25,835 nucleotides of DNA from an uncultured Bacilli bacterium (GTDB lineage Bacteria; Bacillota_I; Bacilli_A; RF39; UBA660). Below the pieces are notes generated by a model, which was not told the DNA's origin, did no database searches, and saw nothing but the letters and a program-made list of their open reading frames with translations. The stretch lies in assembly GCA_934168275.1 (NCBI GenBank), contig CAKPNA010000012.1, positions 1 to 25,835 of the forward strand. The letters run 5' to 3'. The translations under genes were made by a program, and so were the position numbers. Below, in pieces: positions 7,119 through 13,845 of this stretch (positions within the stretch are counted from its first letter, which is position 1; each line of letters opens with the position of its first letter).

Positions 7119-7641
7119 ATTTATAATAATCAATTTTTTTATATCCAAATACTTTAGCTACAACACTACTAGGGAATGACTCAACCATATTGTTATAACT
7201 CATAACACTTTCATTATAGAAGTCTCTAGCATAGGCTATTTTATCTTCACAATTAACTAATTCTTCTTGTAATTTAAGAAAGTTAGTATTACTCTTTAAT
7301 TCAGGATAGTTTTCGCTAAGTACTAATAAGTTATTAATTTCTTTAGATAACTTAATATCACTATTAACTTTATCATTAATAGTTTCAGCTTTAACAGCAC
7401 TGCTCCTTATCTTAGCTATTTCTTTAAAAGTATTTTCTTCGTGTTTAGTATACCCTTTAACGATATTTACAAGTTCGGGTACTAAATCTACTCGTCTTTT
7501 AACAACAACATCTATAGCACTAAACTTATTTAATACTTTATTACGACTATTTATTAAAGAATTATTAATACTAATGATATAAAAAACTAATATTATAAAT
7601 ACACATAATAATATTACAATAATCAAACTCGCCGTATCCAT
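7117..7641 (-). CDS. lemA: LemA family protein
   Basis: 174 residues with one N-terminal membrane helix (about 4-26) and a helical bundle that family knowledge places outside the membrane or loosely facing the cytoplasm. Family signatures are NKFSAIDVVVKRRVDLVPELVNIVKGY (about 41-67), ENTFKEIAKIRSSA, SENYPELKSN and the closing ARDFYNESVMSYNNMVESFPSSVVAKVFGY. LemA often sits with membrane peptidases (HtpX-type); here the neighbour is the YgjP-type metallopeptidase, a weak parallel. The function is not established in the family. Ribosome site AGGAGG precedes the ATG. Confidence 0.95.
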   Translation of the reverse strand: MDTASLIIVILLCVFIILVFYIISINNSLINSRNKVLNKFSAIDVVVKRRVDLVPELVNIVKGYTKHEENTFKEIAKIRSSAVKAETINDKVNSDIKLSKEINNLLVLSENYPELKSNTNFLKLQEELVNCEDKIAYARDFYNESVMSYNNMVESFPSSVVAKVFGYKKIDYYK

Positions 7642-7659
7642 TTTATTCCTCCTACTATA

Positions 7660-7688
7660 ATTATAAACTAATAAAATATAAAAATAAA
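7660..7688 (-). promoter_or_regulatory. Likely promoter for lemA
   Basis: Minus-strand TTTATT, 17-bp spacer, TATAAT, ending about 19 bases upstream of the lemA start. The -10 is perfect, the -35 weak. Confidence 0.4.
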
Positions 7689-7702
7689 TAGTTATACATA
7701 TT
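7674..7702 (+). promoter_or_regulatory. Possible sigma-G-type promoter of sspI
   Basis: AAATA (7674-7678), 18-bp spacer, CATATT (7697-7702), close to the forespore sigma-G pattern (GHATR - 18 - CATWMTA). In such AT-rich DNA the match is weak, but forespore control is what sspI genes have elsewhere. Confidence 0.25.
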
Positions 7703-7739
7703 TTTTTATAAAATAGTAAATACTATTATTGGTGATGAA

Positions 7740-7955
7740 ATGAATATTGATTTAAGAAAATATATAATTAATAATTTTAAAGATGATAATGTTGAGGATA
7801 TTGAGAAGTCTATTAATATGTCAATAGATAGTAAGGAAGAAGATCCTTTAATAGGTATGGGAGTATTATTTGAACTTGCTTGGATAAATAGTACTAAAGA
7901 GTTAAAAGATGAAATACTAAGTAATATTAAGAAAGGAATAACTAGTAATGTCTAG
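7740..7955 (+). CDS. sspI: Small acid-soluble spore protein SspI
   Basis: 71 residues, the same length as Bacillus SspI (about 71). It keeps the family pattern: start NIDLRKYIINNF, the acidic middle DSKEEDPL, then the hallmark GMGVLFELAWINS (59% of which equals the known LPGLGVLFEVIW block by my recollection), and the KDEILSNIKKGI end. SspI is a minor DNA- or core-associated protein of the developing spore, made in the forespore under sigma G. It is one of the few plus-strand genes here and lies next to a YsgA-like methyltransferase locus, as in Bacillus subtilis. Ribosome site GGTGATG precedes the ATG. Its stop lies inside a bidirectional terminator. Confidence 0.88.
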   Translation: MNIDLRKYIINNFKDDNVEDIEKSINMSIDSKEEDPLIGMGVLFELAWINSTKELKDEILSNIKKGITSNV

Positions 7956-7964
7956 CTATTCCTT
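7933..7964. terminator. Bidirectional terminator shared by sspI and the convergent membrane-protein gene
   Basis: AAGGAATAACTAG (7933-7945) and CTAGCTATTCCTT (7952-7964), one mismatch, with T-runs outside on the plus strand and weaker ones on the minus strand. Both gene ends lie inside the stem-loop, so the terminator is also coding sequence. Confidence 0.8.
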
Positions 7965-8723
7965 TTCTTCTATTTTAATGCTTTTAATCATATCATCAAC
8001 ATTAATACTACTATTAATATCGCTTATACTTATAAATATAACATTAAACTTTTCATCTTTATTAAAACTAAGAAAATAAATATTTAAGTTTATTTCATTA
8101 TCGGTATACATATATTTATCGATATTTATATCTTCTAACTTAATGTTATCGGTACCTTTATCTTCTAAATCAGGGATAATACTATCATAGGCTTCTTTAT
8201 AAGAAGGTACTATTTTTTCACTTAAGACGTCATAATAATTATATCCGACAAGAGAGATATCTTTATATTTATAGCAGATATCGGCTTTACTATCGCAATA
8301 ATTACCTAGTGCTGGTAAGATTAAGGAATATGTTTTATCATTATCATAATACTTAGTATTACCACTTAAGATATATACTTTATATCCAGAATATATGTAT
8401 CCAATAAATAGTGTAATATTTATAATAAGTGTTAATATATAGTATAATAGATATCTTTTATTTTTTATTACATACTTTAAAGTATAATAAGGAAAATAGA
8501 AGATATTTAATAAGAATGATAAGATAATATATTTTTTATTATGCGATTTAATTATATATATAATATTTACAATAGTTAATATAATACCTAAGATATTTAA
8601 TATTAAAGATATAATAACATCTACTCTAGTTATGGTATAAATATTTAAGTAAATATATATTATAGGTACAAATAATAGAATAGATGCTAATAGATTTAGT
8701 AGTAAAAATAATTTCTTTTTCAT
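7956..8723 (-). CDS. Hypothetical membrane protein with extracytoplasmic C-terminal domain
   Basis: 255 residues. Four hydrophobic helices fill the first half (about 5-27, 35-58, 66-84 and 92-113). The rest (about 115-255) is polar and Tyr/Asp-rich with a Cys pair (CDSKADIC) that could form a disulfide, so it is probably outside the cell. I do not recognise the family. Only two bases separate it from the zinc-ribbon gene upstream, and both are probably transcribed from the promoter at 9147-9175. It converges on sspI with no gap. Confidence 0.75.
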   Translation of the reverse strand: MKKKLFLLLNLLASILLFVPIIYIYLNIYTITRVDVIISLILNILGIILTIVNIIYIIKSHNKKYIILSFLLNIFYFPYYTLKYVIKNKRYLLYYILTLIINITLFIGYIYSGYKVYILSGNTKYYDNDKTYSLILPALGNYCDSKADICYKYKDISLVGYNYYDVLSEKIVPSYKEAYDSIIPDLEDKGTDNIKLEDINIDKYMYTDNEINLNIYFLSFNKDEKFNVIFISISDINSSINVDDMIKSIKIEEKE

Positions 8724-8725
8724 AA

Positions 8726-9127
8726 CTACCTCTTCTTAGATTTATTCTTACCATAATTTTTAAGTTCTTCTAAACTTATTCTTTTTACTTCACGGTAACC
8801 ACAGTTAGTACATACTCTTTCATATACAGCATAATCTTCATAATGACTATCACCTTCATAATCTTTTATAAAGACACTAGTATCTTCGCCACGTTGCCAT
8901 GGTTCAAAAGTATGACCTTTTTCTCTACATTCACCCCATTTTATATTACGATATTTACTAGATATACCATCATTTAGTTCACTAACACTTTGTTTAACTC
9001 TTTTTATCGTAGTAATATCCGCAGTACTATATAAGTTTTCTAATATAATACCTGTTAAAGTAATAGTATCTTCTTCATCTAAATTAGATAATAATACTTT
9101 AAAATGATTTTTATGTTCTTCAGTCAT
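8726..9127 (-). CDS. Small protein with a probable zinc-binding site
   Basis: 133 residues. Residues 1-60 look helical. A possible metal site consists of Cys67 and His72 (GECREKGHTF) plus Cys106 and Cys109 (VCTNCGYREV), and the second pair resembles a zinc-ribbon knuckle. The C-terminus is basic (GKNKSKKR). No signal peptide. The family is not recognised; RNA or protein binding is possible but unproven. Strong ribosome site AGGAGGG; first gene of a two-gene operon. Confidence 0.75.
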   Translation of the reverse strand: MTEEHKNHFKVLLSNLDEEDTITLTGIILENLYSTADITTIKRVKQSVSELNDGISSKYRNIKWGECREKGHTFEPWQRGEDTSVFIKDYEGDSHYEDYAVYERVCTNCGYREVKRISLEELKNYGKNKSKKR

Positions 9128-9146
9128 AAACCCTCCTTAGCTATAT

Positions 9147-9175
9147 ATTATAAATAAATTATTAAGAAAATACAA
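9147..9175 (-). promoter_or_regulatory. Sigma-A-type promoter of the two-gene operon 9127-7956
   Basis: Minus-strand TTGTAT, 17-bp spacer, TATAAT, 20 bases before the ribosome-site gene start. It overlaps nothing but the region just after the upstream terminator. Confidence 0.65.
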
Positions 9176-9183
9176 CTATAATA

Positions 9184-9219
9184 TAGAAAATACTTCAGAA
9201 GTTAATATCTGAAGTATTT
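9184..9219 (-). terminator. Terminator of the large exported-protein gene
   Basis: Arms AAATACTTCAG (9219-9209 on the minus strand) and CTGAAGTATTT (9198-9188), 11 bp, perfect, with a 10-base loop and a T-rich tail. Confidence 0.8.
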
Positions 9220-9221
9220 GA

Positions 9222-11048
9222 TTATTCAACAATATATGGTGATGTTGCGGTGCCATTTCCACTAGATAATACTGTGCCTTGCTTTAGGGATATTGTAGGT
9301 CTAACGCCCCAAGCGGCAGTGACATAGTCGCCGCCAAAATACCCAGCAGAAGCCAAGAAGAACTCGTGAGCACCCCAGCCGTAGAAGTGATACGGAGAAA
9401 AGGACCAATTATTAACTCCATTGTATAAATAATATGAAGTATTTGTCTGCCATATAACCGCTCCAGCATATGCCATTTCTTCTGCAGTAATCATACCAAT
9501 TGGATATGTTAATACTCCATTACCATTATTTGTACTAACTGAAAATTTATCTAACTGTCTTGGACATACTAAACTAAATTTTCTATTAGATAATCTTGGC
9601 ATACTACTAAAATATAACCACTTATCATAATTACTATAATCTTTATTCCAACCACTTGAGTTAAAATTACTATATGTTCGGTCATTACAAAAGCCACTAT
9701 CTTCTAGTTTTGATGTATAACTAGTCATATTAGCTTTATACCAAGCATCTATTTTAACTTTTGCATTAGATTCTTTAACATTAATATTTCCTTCAAACAT
9801 ATCATTTAATAAATCTTTTGGTTTCTTACCATTTGTTAAAGTAAAATAATAAGCTTGTTTGTCTTCACTATGTATAATATGAATATAATATACACTTTGA
9901 CATGTTGTGCCTGAACTAAAACAAGTATAATGATATCTATCAGTATAATTACTATATTCTGTATTCCAATTACTTGGATTTGTTAATGTTTTTGTATCTT
10001 CTAAAGTATATTTTTTTGTACTAGCATCATATGTTACATCATTACCAAATACAATATTTCCACTTAGAGTTGTAATATCCTTACTGCTAGCGGTATGAGC
10101 AGTATTATACATGTATCCTACATAGGCTGGTGAGTTTGAACTTGTATTAAATTGAATATTCCCAATAGTAGTGGCTTCTTTTGTATTATTACACTGTCCG
10201 TTGGAAGGTACTCCATCATATATTAATTTAACACCACCGGTTTCTGTTGTTCTTACTATTCGCCAACAAAAGTTTGCAAATAAGACATGATTATTATCTA
10301 CTGCTCCCCTGTAGTAATATACTGGTACATTATTTTCTGTATTAGTTGTTGTGTATATACCCTTTGTCCCATCAGCGCTTGATTGTTTACTAAAATCAAT
10401 TCTTGTATATTTATTAGCACTACTCTTTATTTTATAGAATAATGTATTATTAGCATTACCATCATTATAGCCATAATCGATTGGTAAATTAGGATTATTA
10501 CTTGATGTTCCTTTCATATTAACTGATATACTTCCACTTAAGTTTTGCGTTTCTGTTTCATCTAACCAAATATATAAGTAATATGTCTTACTGTAATTAT
10601 TACCTGATTTAGTTATATTATCATAGTCATTTTTAATTAGCCAAACATCATTACCAACTGTTTTATTTTTAAAACTGCCACTTGATACAATATCCTCAGT
10701 ACAACTACTAGCATTAGTAGTAAGTGTATATCGCATTGACTCTCTTTTTAAACTATCGGATAATGTAGCGATATTCATGCCTATACTAAATGATACTTTA
10801 CCTCCGGATGTATTAGTAGATGTTGCAACTATCTTTTTCTTAATGGCATAACTACTAGTACATTTAGCTGGCATGAATGAAGCATTAGTATTACCACCAC
10901 CATCAATAGTCATTGTTAAATTACCAGACTTTATTTGAGTAATATTAGTGGCTACTGCACTTGCTGTTAAGTAAGCAAATGTTCCTCCAAGACTTAGAAA
11001 TATTATTGATATAATAGTTAAAAAAATAAATAATCTCTTTCTTTCCAT
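9222..11048 (-). CDS. Large exported protein with TasA-like N-terminus and hypervariable-looking C-terminus
   Basis: 608 residues. An N-terminal signal segment (MERKRLFIFL then about 20 hydrophobic residues) ends in GGTFAYLTASA. Together with the following IKSGNLTMTIDGG this matches the style of SipW-dependent TasA/camelysin proteins, so export and wall or fibre localisation are likely. Residues about 30-195 are Ser/Thr/Asn-rich and beta-like. The middle (about 205-330) contains YTRIDF and FCWRIVRTT blocks. The C-terminus has WSFSPYHFYGWG and WGVRPTISL, which resembles C-type-lectin-like folds used as displayed binding domains. Codons from about 9299 to 9406 are about 56% G+C and adenine-poor, unlike everything else here (see the variable-region entry). 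There is no LPXTG or other anchor. The ribosome site AAGGGA is about ten bases from the ATG, slightly long. No promoter fits between it and the terminator at 11074. Confidence 0.85.
   Translation of the reverse strand: MERKRLFIFLTIISIIFLSLGGTFAYLTASAVATNITQIKSGNLTMTIDGGGNTNASFMPAKCTSSYAIKKKIVATSTNTSGGKVSFSIGMNIATLSDSLKRESMRYTLTTNASSCTEDIVSSGSFKNKTVGNDVWLIKNDYDNITKSGNNYSKTYYLYIWLDETETQNLSGSISVNMKGTSSNNPNLPIDYGYNDGNANNTLFYKIKSSANKYTRIDFSKQSSADGTKGIYTTTNTENNVPVYYYRGAVDNNHVLFANFCWRIVRTTETGGVKLIYDGVPSNGQCNNTKEATTIGNIQFNTSSNSPAYVGYMYNTAHTASSKDITTLSGNIVFGNDVTYDASTKKYTLEDTKTLTNPSNWNTEYSNYTDRYHYTCFSSGTTCQSVYYIHIIHSEDKQAYYFTLTNGKKPKDLLNDMFEGNINVKESNAKVKIDAWYKANMTSYTSKLEDSGFCNDRTYSNFNSSGWNKDYSNYDKWLYFSSMPRLSNRKFSLVCPRQLDKFSVSTNNGNGVLTYPIGMITAEEMAYAGAVIWQTNTSYYLYNGVNNWSFSPYHFYGWGAHEFFLASAGYFGGDYVTAAWGVRPTISLKQGTVLSSGNGTATSPYIVE
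9299..9406 (-). other. Candidate diversity-generating variable region
   Basis: This 36-codon stretch near the 3' end of the large exported-protein gene has about 60 G+C in 108 bases and only about 10 adenines on the coding strand, against roughly 40% adenine in neighbouring genes. About 28 of 36 codons end in C or T. This is the footprint expected when AAY codons of a retroelement template are adenine-mutagenised to NNY. It ends in a G+C-rich segment coding WGVRP, the usual site of the homing-initiation element. No reverse transcriptase or template repeat is in the window. Confidence 0.5.
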
Positions 11049-11073
11049 AAATGTACAATCCCTTTCTTAGTAA

Positions 11074-11125
11074 ATAAAAAGCTACGATAAAAAGAGTCTA
11101 ATTGCTTAAACTCTCTATATCGTAG
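11074..11125 (-). terminator. Strong terminator between the leader ORF and the exported-protein gene
   Basis: On the minus strand CTACGATA (11125-11118) pairs with TATCGTAG (11089-11082), then across one U-U mismatch AGAGAGTTT pairs with AGACTCTTT (with G-U pairs), followed by CTTTTTATTT. It would end transcripts from the promoter at 11280 before they reach the exported-protein gene. Confidence 0.82.
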
Positions 11126-11155
11126 TTATTATTATCTTTTAAACAAACAGTTGTA

Positions 11156-11215
11156 TTATTTAGCCCCCCCCCCAAGTAAACTTGGAGTTAACATATTATT
11201 AACTTTATTATCCAT
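11156..11215 (-). CDS. Short leader ORF with a ten-G tract
   Basis: Nineteen codons, MDNKVNNMLTPSLLGGGAK, with an excellent ribosome site (AGAAAGGAG) about eight bases before the ATG and a strong promoter upstream. The glycine codons are an uninterrupted run of ten G. With nine or twelve G the frame would instead continue through LNNTTVCLKDNNNYDIESL to a TAG at 11098-11100, giving about 38-39 residues and running through the 5' arm of the terminator. The real product may therefore be either peptide, depending on tract length. No family recognised. Confidence 0.55.
   Translation of the reverse strand: MDNKVNNMLTPSLLGGGAK
11165..11174 (-). repeat. Homopolymer run of ten G
   Basis: An uninterrupted run of ten C on the plus strand (ten G in the mRNA) inside a short translated ORF. 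Such a run is very unlikely by chance at about 27% G+C, and homopolymers of this length are classic slipped-strand sites. An assembly length error is also possible. Confidence 0.85.
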
Positions 11216-11279
11216 AATTATTAGCTCCTTTCTACTCAGGAAGAAATACTTTGTTTGTTTAATTTCTTACCTTAAGTTA

Positions 11280-11308
11280 ATTATATAACAGTTTGTATTG
11301 TTGTGCAA
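11280..11308 (-). promoter_or_regulatory. Sigma-A-type promoter of the leader ORF
   Basis: Minus-strand TTGCAC, 17-bp spacer, TATAAT. The predicted start of transcription is near 11273, giving a leader of about 58 bases with a possible weak hairpin (AAGAAAT/ATTTCTT) before the ribosome site. Confidence 0.75.
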
Positions 11309-11320
11309 GTGTTTTAATTG

Positions 11321-11953
11321 TTAATTAGTAATATTAATAGTACGATAAGCTACTTTAGTAATATTTTTACTATTAGTTACATAGTAAACTATTACATAAG
11401 TACCAGGAGTACTATAATCTACATAATTAGCTATGCTTACTGAATTATTTAAGTCTCCTTCTACTGAATCAACAGCAGAATATCCTTCTTCTTCATAAAC
11501 ATCTGTACTCTTAAGATTAACAGTTTTATTACCTTTTAATATTAAGGTAAGTAACTCATTAGTCTTAACAACATTAACTCTTCTTTCAATAGTTATATCT
11601 TTATTATTTCTAGTAAGTGTATATGTTACTTTATAACTACCTATTTTAGTAGTATCAACACCACCATCTACACTAACTAAATTAGCAAGATTATTACCTT
11701 TACTGTCTCTAGCTATATATCCTATATCAATATAACTATCATTTAAATTTACATTCATTTCTTCAGGCCCTACTAATTGAAAAGTATATTTGTTATTATT
11801 TTTACTATTATTAATTAGTACTATAACAAGTATAATTATAATTACTCCTAATAGGATACCTCCACCAATAAATAAATTCTTTTTAGAAAATATTTTTACT
11901 AATGGGTTGGGCTTTTTTGCTACTTCATCATCTTCATTATGTCCAAAATACAT
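11321..11953 (-). CDS. Membrane-anchored protein with DUF5011-type Ig-like domains
   Basis: 210 residues. A short cytoplasmic N-terminus (about 1-27, acidic then Lys-rich) is followed by one membrane helix (about 28-50). Outside are two Ig-like repeats of the DUF5011 type: the first at about 58-128 with YIDIGYIARDSKG and TTKIGSYKVTYTL, the second at about 134-208 with YEEEGYSAVDSVEGDL and STPGTYVIVYYV. Such domains occur in surface proteins and binding modules, so a role in the envelope is likely. It is the last gene of the operon containing rnhB, with four bases between the rnhB stop and its start; ribosome site AAAGGTGAT. Confidence 0.82.
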   Translation of the reverse strand: MYFGHNEDDEVAKKPNPLVKIFSKKNLFIGGGILLGVIIIILVIVLINNSKNNNKYTFQLVGPEEMNVNLNDSYIDIGYIARDSKGNNLANLVSVDGGVDTTKIGSYKVTYTLTRNNKDITIERRVNVVKTNELLTLILKGNKTVNLKSTDVYEEEGYSAVDSVEGDLNNSVSIANYVDYSTPGTYVIVYYVTNSKNITKVAYRTINITN

Positions 11954-11957
11954 ATTA

Positions 11958-12596
11958 TCACCTTTCTTTATCTATTATTCTATCTTTATACATACTAACA
12001 GGGTTAAAAGTAAGACGATGGTACCTAGTAATACCATATTCTTTTATTGCTTCAATGTGCTTTTTAGTGCCATATCCTTTATTATTTTTCAAATCATACA
12101 TGGGATATATTTTATCTAATTCGTACATCATATTATCACGATATACTTTAGCAATAACGGAAGCTGCCGCAATAGAGATACTTTTAGCGTCCCCTTTAAT
12201 AATGGATGTTGTTTCTGTATCAATATCTAATTTCATAGCATCTATTAAGATATGATCCATTTTGAACCCGACATTATTAATTGCCTCTTTCATAGCTAAT
12301 TTAGTTGCTTCATAGATATTTACTTCATCTATTTTTTTCTCGTCAATTACGCCAATGCCTACTCCTAAAGCATGTTTCATAATATAATCATAATATTCAT
12401 TTCTTTTCTTTTCACTTAACTTTTTAGAATCCGTTAAGCCATCTAGAACAAAGTCTTTAGGTAAGACAACGCATGCTGATACAACACTACCAATTAAAGG
12501 CCCTCTTCCTACTTCATCTACTCCACCTATTAAGTTATAACCTTTACTATATAATTCTTTTTCGTATTTATATAAGTCAACTTCTTCTTTTTTCAT
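11958..12596 (-). CDS. rnhB: Ribonuclease HII
   Basis: Cleaves the RNA strand of RNA-DNA hybrids and single ribonucleotides in DNA. 212 residues, usual for the family. Motifs in order: GGVDEVGRGPLIG (24-36, with catalytic Asp27 and Glu28), LTDSKKLSEKKR (about 54-65), LIDAMKLD (third acidic site), GDAKSISIAAASVIAKVYRD, and the closing NKGYGTKKHIEAIKEYG plus YHRLTFNPV. The start overlaps the upstream gene by 20 bases, with ribosome site GAGGATG inside that gene. Confidence 0.98.
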   Translation of the reverse strand: MKKEEVDLYKYEKELYSKGYNLIGGVDEVGRGPLIGSVVSACVVLPKDFVLDGLTDSKKLSEKKRNEYYDYIMKHALGVGIGVIDEKKIDEVNIYEATKLAMKEAINNVGFKMDHILIDAMKLDIDTETTSIIKGDAKSISIAAASVIAKVYRDNMMYELDKIYPMYDLKNNKGYGTKKHIEAIKEYGITRYHRLTFNPVSMYKDRIIDKER

Positions 12597-13074
12597 TACT
12601 TATTTCATCCTCTAGTTTATTTAATAGTTCTAATAAATTATTATCATCAAATAATATATCTCTAACAAACATTCCATATATATTACCATATTCATTACTA
12701 TCTTTATTAACATCTTTTTTATCTTTTAAATAAGTAACTATATCTAATGATTTATAATCATCTATATTCTTAATGAGTAAAACTCCTACTAAATATAGGC
12801 CTATTACTACTTTATCAGCATCTTCTAACTTCTTATTTATTTTTAATGAATAATTACCAAAGATATTTTTATAAGCATAACCGCAAAAGTTATTACCATC
12901 AATTTCTCCTAAAGCAGAAATATTACTATTAGTAAAACCTTGCTCATTATAATTAATCATATATAGAGATGCTATTAAACTAATATTTTTGGGTTTATCC
13001 TTTTGACTTCGATATAGTAATACTTTATTATAGAGTGTTCTAACATTATCTAATAATATATTTTTATCTAACAT
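12577..13074 (-). CDS. Hypothetical protein upstream of rnhB
   Basis: 165 residues, no signal peptide. Mixed alpha/beta pattern: a helix-rich start (about 1-25), a Gly/Asn-containing middle (NFCGYAYKNIFGNYSL), a hydrophobic helix (KVVIGLYLVGVLLI, about 89-102) and a charged C-terminus. I do not recognise it. It overlaps rnhB by 20 bases and the thioredoxin-like gene by 7, so it is translationally coupled inside that operon. Confidence 0.78.
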   Translation of the reverse strand: MLDKNILLDNVRTLYNKVLLYRSQKDKPKNISLIASLYMINYNEQGFTNSNISALGEIDGNNFCGYAYKNIFGNYSLKINKKLEDADKVVIGLYLVGVLLIKNIDDYKSLDIVTYLKDKKDVNKDSNEYGNIYGMFVRDILFDDNNLLELLNKLEDEISNEKRRS

Positions 13075-13757
13075 CTTTCATCACAAACATCATTTAATAC
13101 TTTATGAATACCATCTAGATATATATCATATAGTTCATCATGTTGTTCATTAGTTAATTTAACATATGGATCAGTTTGACTTGCTACTGTATCAGCATGA
13201 TAACTAACTATTTCTCCATCTTTAACAAATACTACTAATGGTACATAGATTCTTTTCTTAGAAGTATTATGTTCTACTCCATCACTATCTTTAACAATAT
13301 AATCATCTAGTATACTATTTAGAGCATCTACTAAATCATAGTAATCACTACTACCTTCTTTAGTAGTAACAAATTCTCCATTTTCATAACTAATAATATC
13401 TCTTACTTCATACATATTTAGATAATATATTTTATCTAAAGAAGTACTACTAGCAGCCTCTAATAATGGTGTAATAGCATTTCTACACCATTGGCATGTC
13501 GGATAACCTAAATATATAACTCCTGATTTATTTTTAATAACATCTAATAACTCAGTAATATTACTATATTTAATAACATTATCACTAGGTATACTAACTT
13601 CTAAATAGTCTTTGCCACTACTAGTTTTTTCACCATTATAACTTTCATATTCTTCTTTAAATTTACTAGCATCTGTATCTTTAGTTTCTCTTTTTCCACA
13701 ACCTGTGAAACAAAATACCCCTAAAATAACAATACATAATAATATTTTCTTTCTCAT
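13068..13757 (-). CDS. Thioredoxin-fold lipoprotein
   Basis: 229 residues. A lipoprotein signal peptide ends in FTGC with the lipidated Cys20, so the protein should be anchored outside the membrane. A thioredoxin-like domain (about 60-215) carries the redox motif CQWC (88-91) in the context VIYLGYPTCQWCRNAITPLL, similar to bacteriocin-transport-accessory or DsbA/TlpA-like proteins of Gram-positives. A second strand segment includes YVPLVVFVKDGEIV, the usual beta strands with cis-Pro. The C-terminus ends in CDERC, a second possible pair. It is the first gene of the four-gene operon that includes rnhB; ribosome site GAGAGG and a good promoter just upstream. Confidence 0.85.
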   Translation of the reverse strand: MRKKILLCIVILGVFCFTGCGKRETKDTDASKFKEEYESYNGEKTSSGKDYLEVSIPSDNVIKYSNITELLDVIKNKSGVIYLGYPTCQWCRNAITPLLEAASSTSLDKIYYLNMYEVRDIISYENGEFVTTKEGSSDYYDLVDALNSILDDYIVKDSDGVEHNTSKKRIYVPLVVFVKDGEIVSYHADTVASQTDPYVKLTNEQHDELYDIYLDGIHKVLNDVCDERC

Positions 13758-13780
13758 AAACTACCTCTCTTACATTAATT

Positions 13781-13809
13781 ATTATATATTTAAATTGATA
13801 ATATGGCAA
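13781..13809 (-). promoter_or_regulatory. Sigma-A-type promoter of the thioredoxin-rnhB operon
   Basis: Minus-strand TTGCCA, 17-bp spacer, TATAAT, close upstream of the lipoprotein gene's ribosome site. Confidence 0.72.
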
Positions 13810-13817
13810 TATATTTT

Positions 13818-13845
13818 TGAAAAAAATAAGGTAATTACTTACCTT
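13818..13845 (-). terminator. Terminator overlapping the LtaS-like stop
   Basis: Minus-strand AAGGTAA (13845-13839), loop GTAA, TTACCTT (13834-13828), then ATTTTTTT. The stem includes the stop codon of the sulfatase gene. Confidence 0.75.

Noticed and set aside
9284..9469. 61-residue minus-strand ORF inside the variable patch
   Set aside because: It is another frame of the large exported-protein gene, open because the patch is G+C-rich. It has no ribosome site.
11790..12255. Two overlapping plus-strand ORFs of 109 and 117 residues opposite the Ig-like gene and rnhB
   Set aside because: Their hydrophobic, low-complexity translations mirror the AT-rich antisense of well-supported genes, and no ribosome sites precede them.
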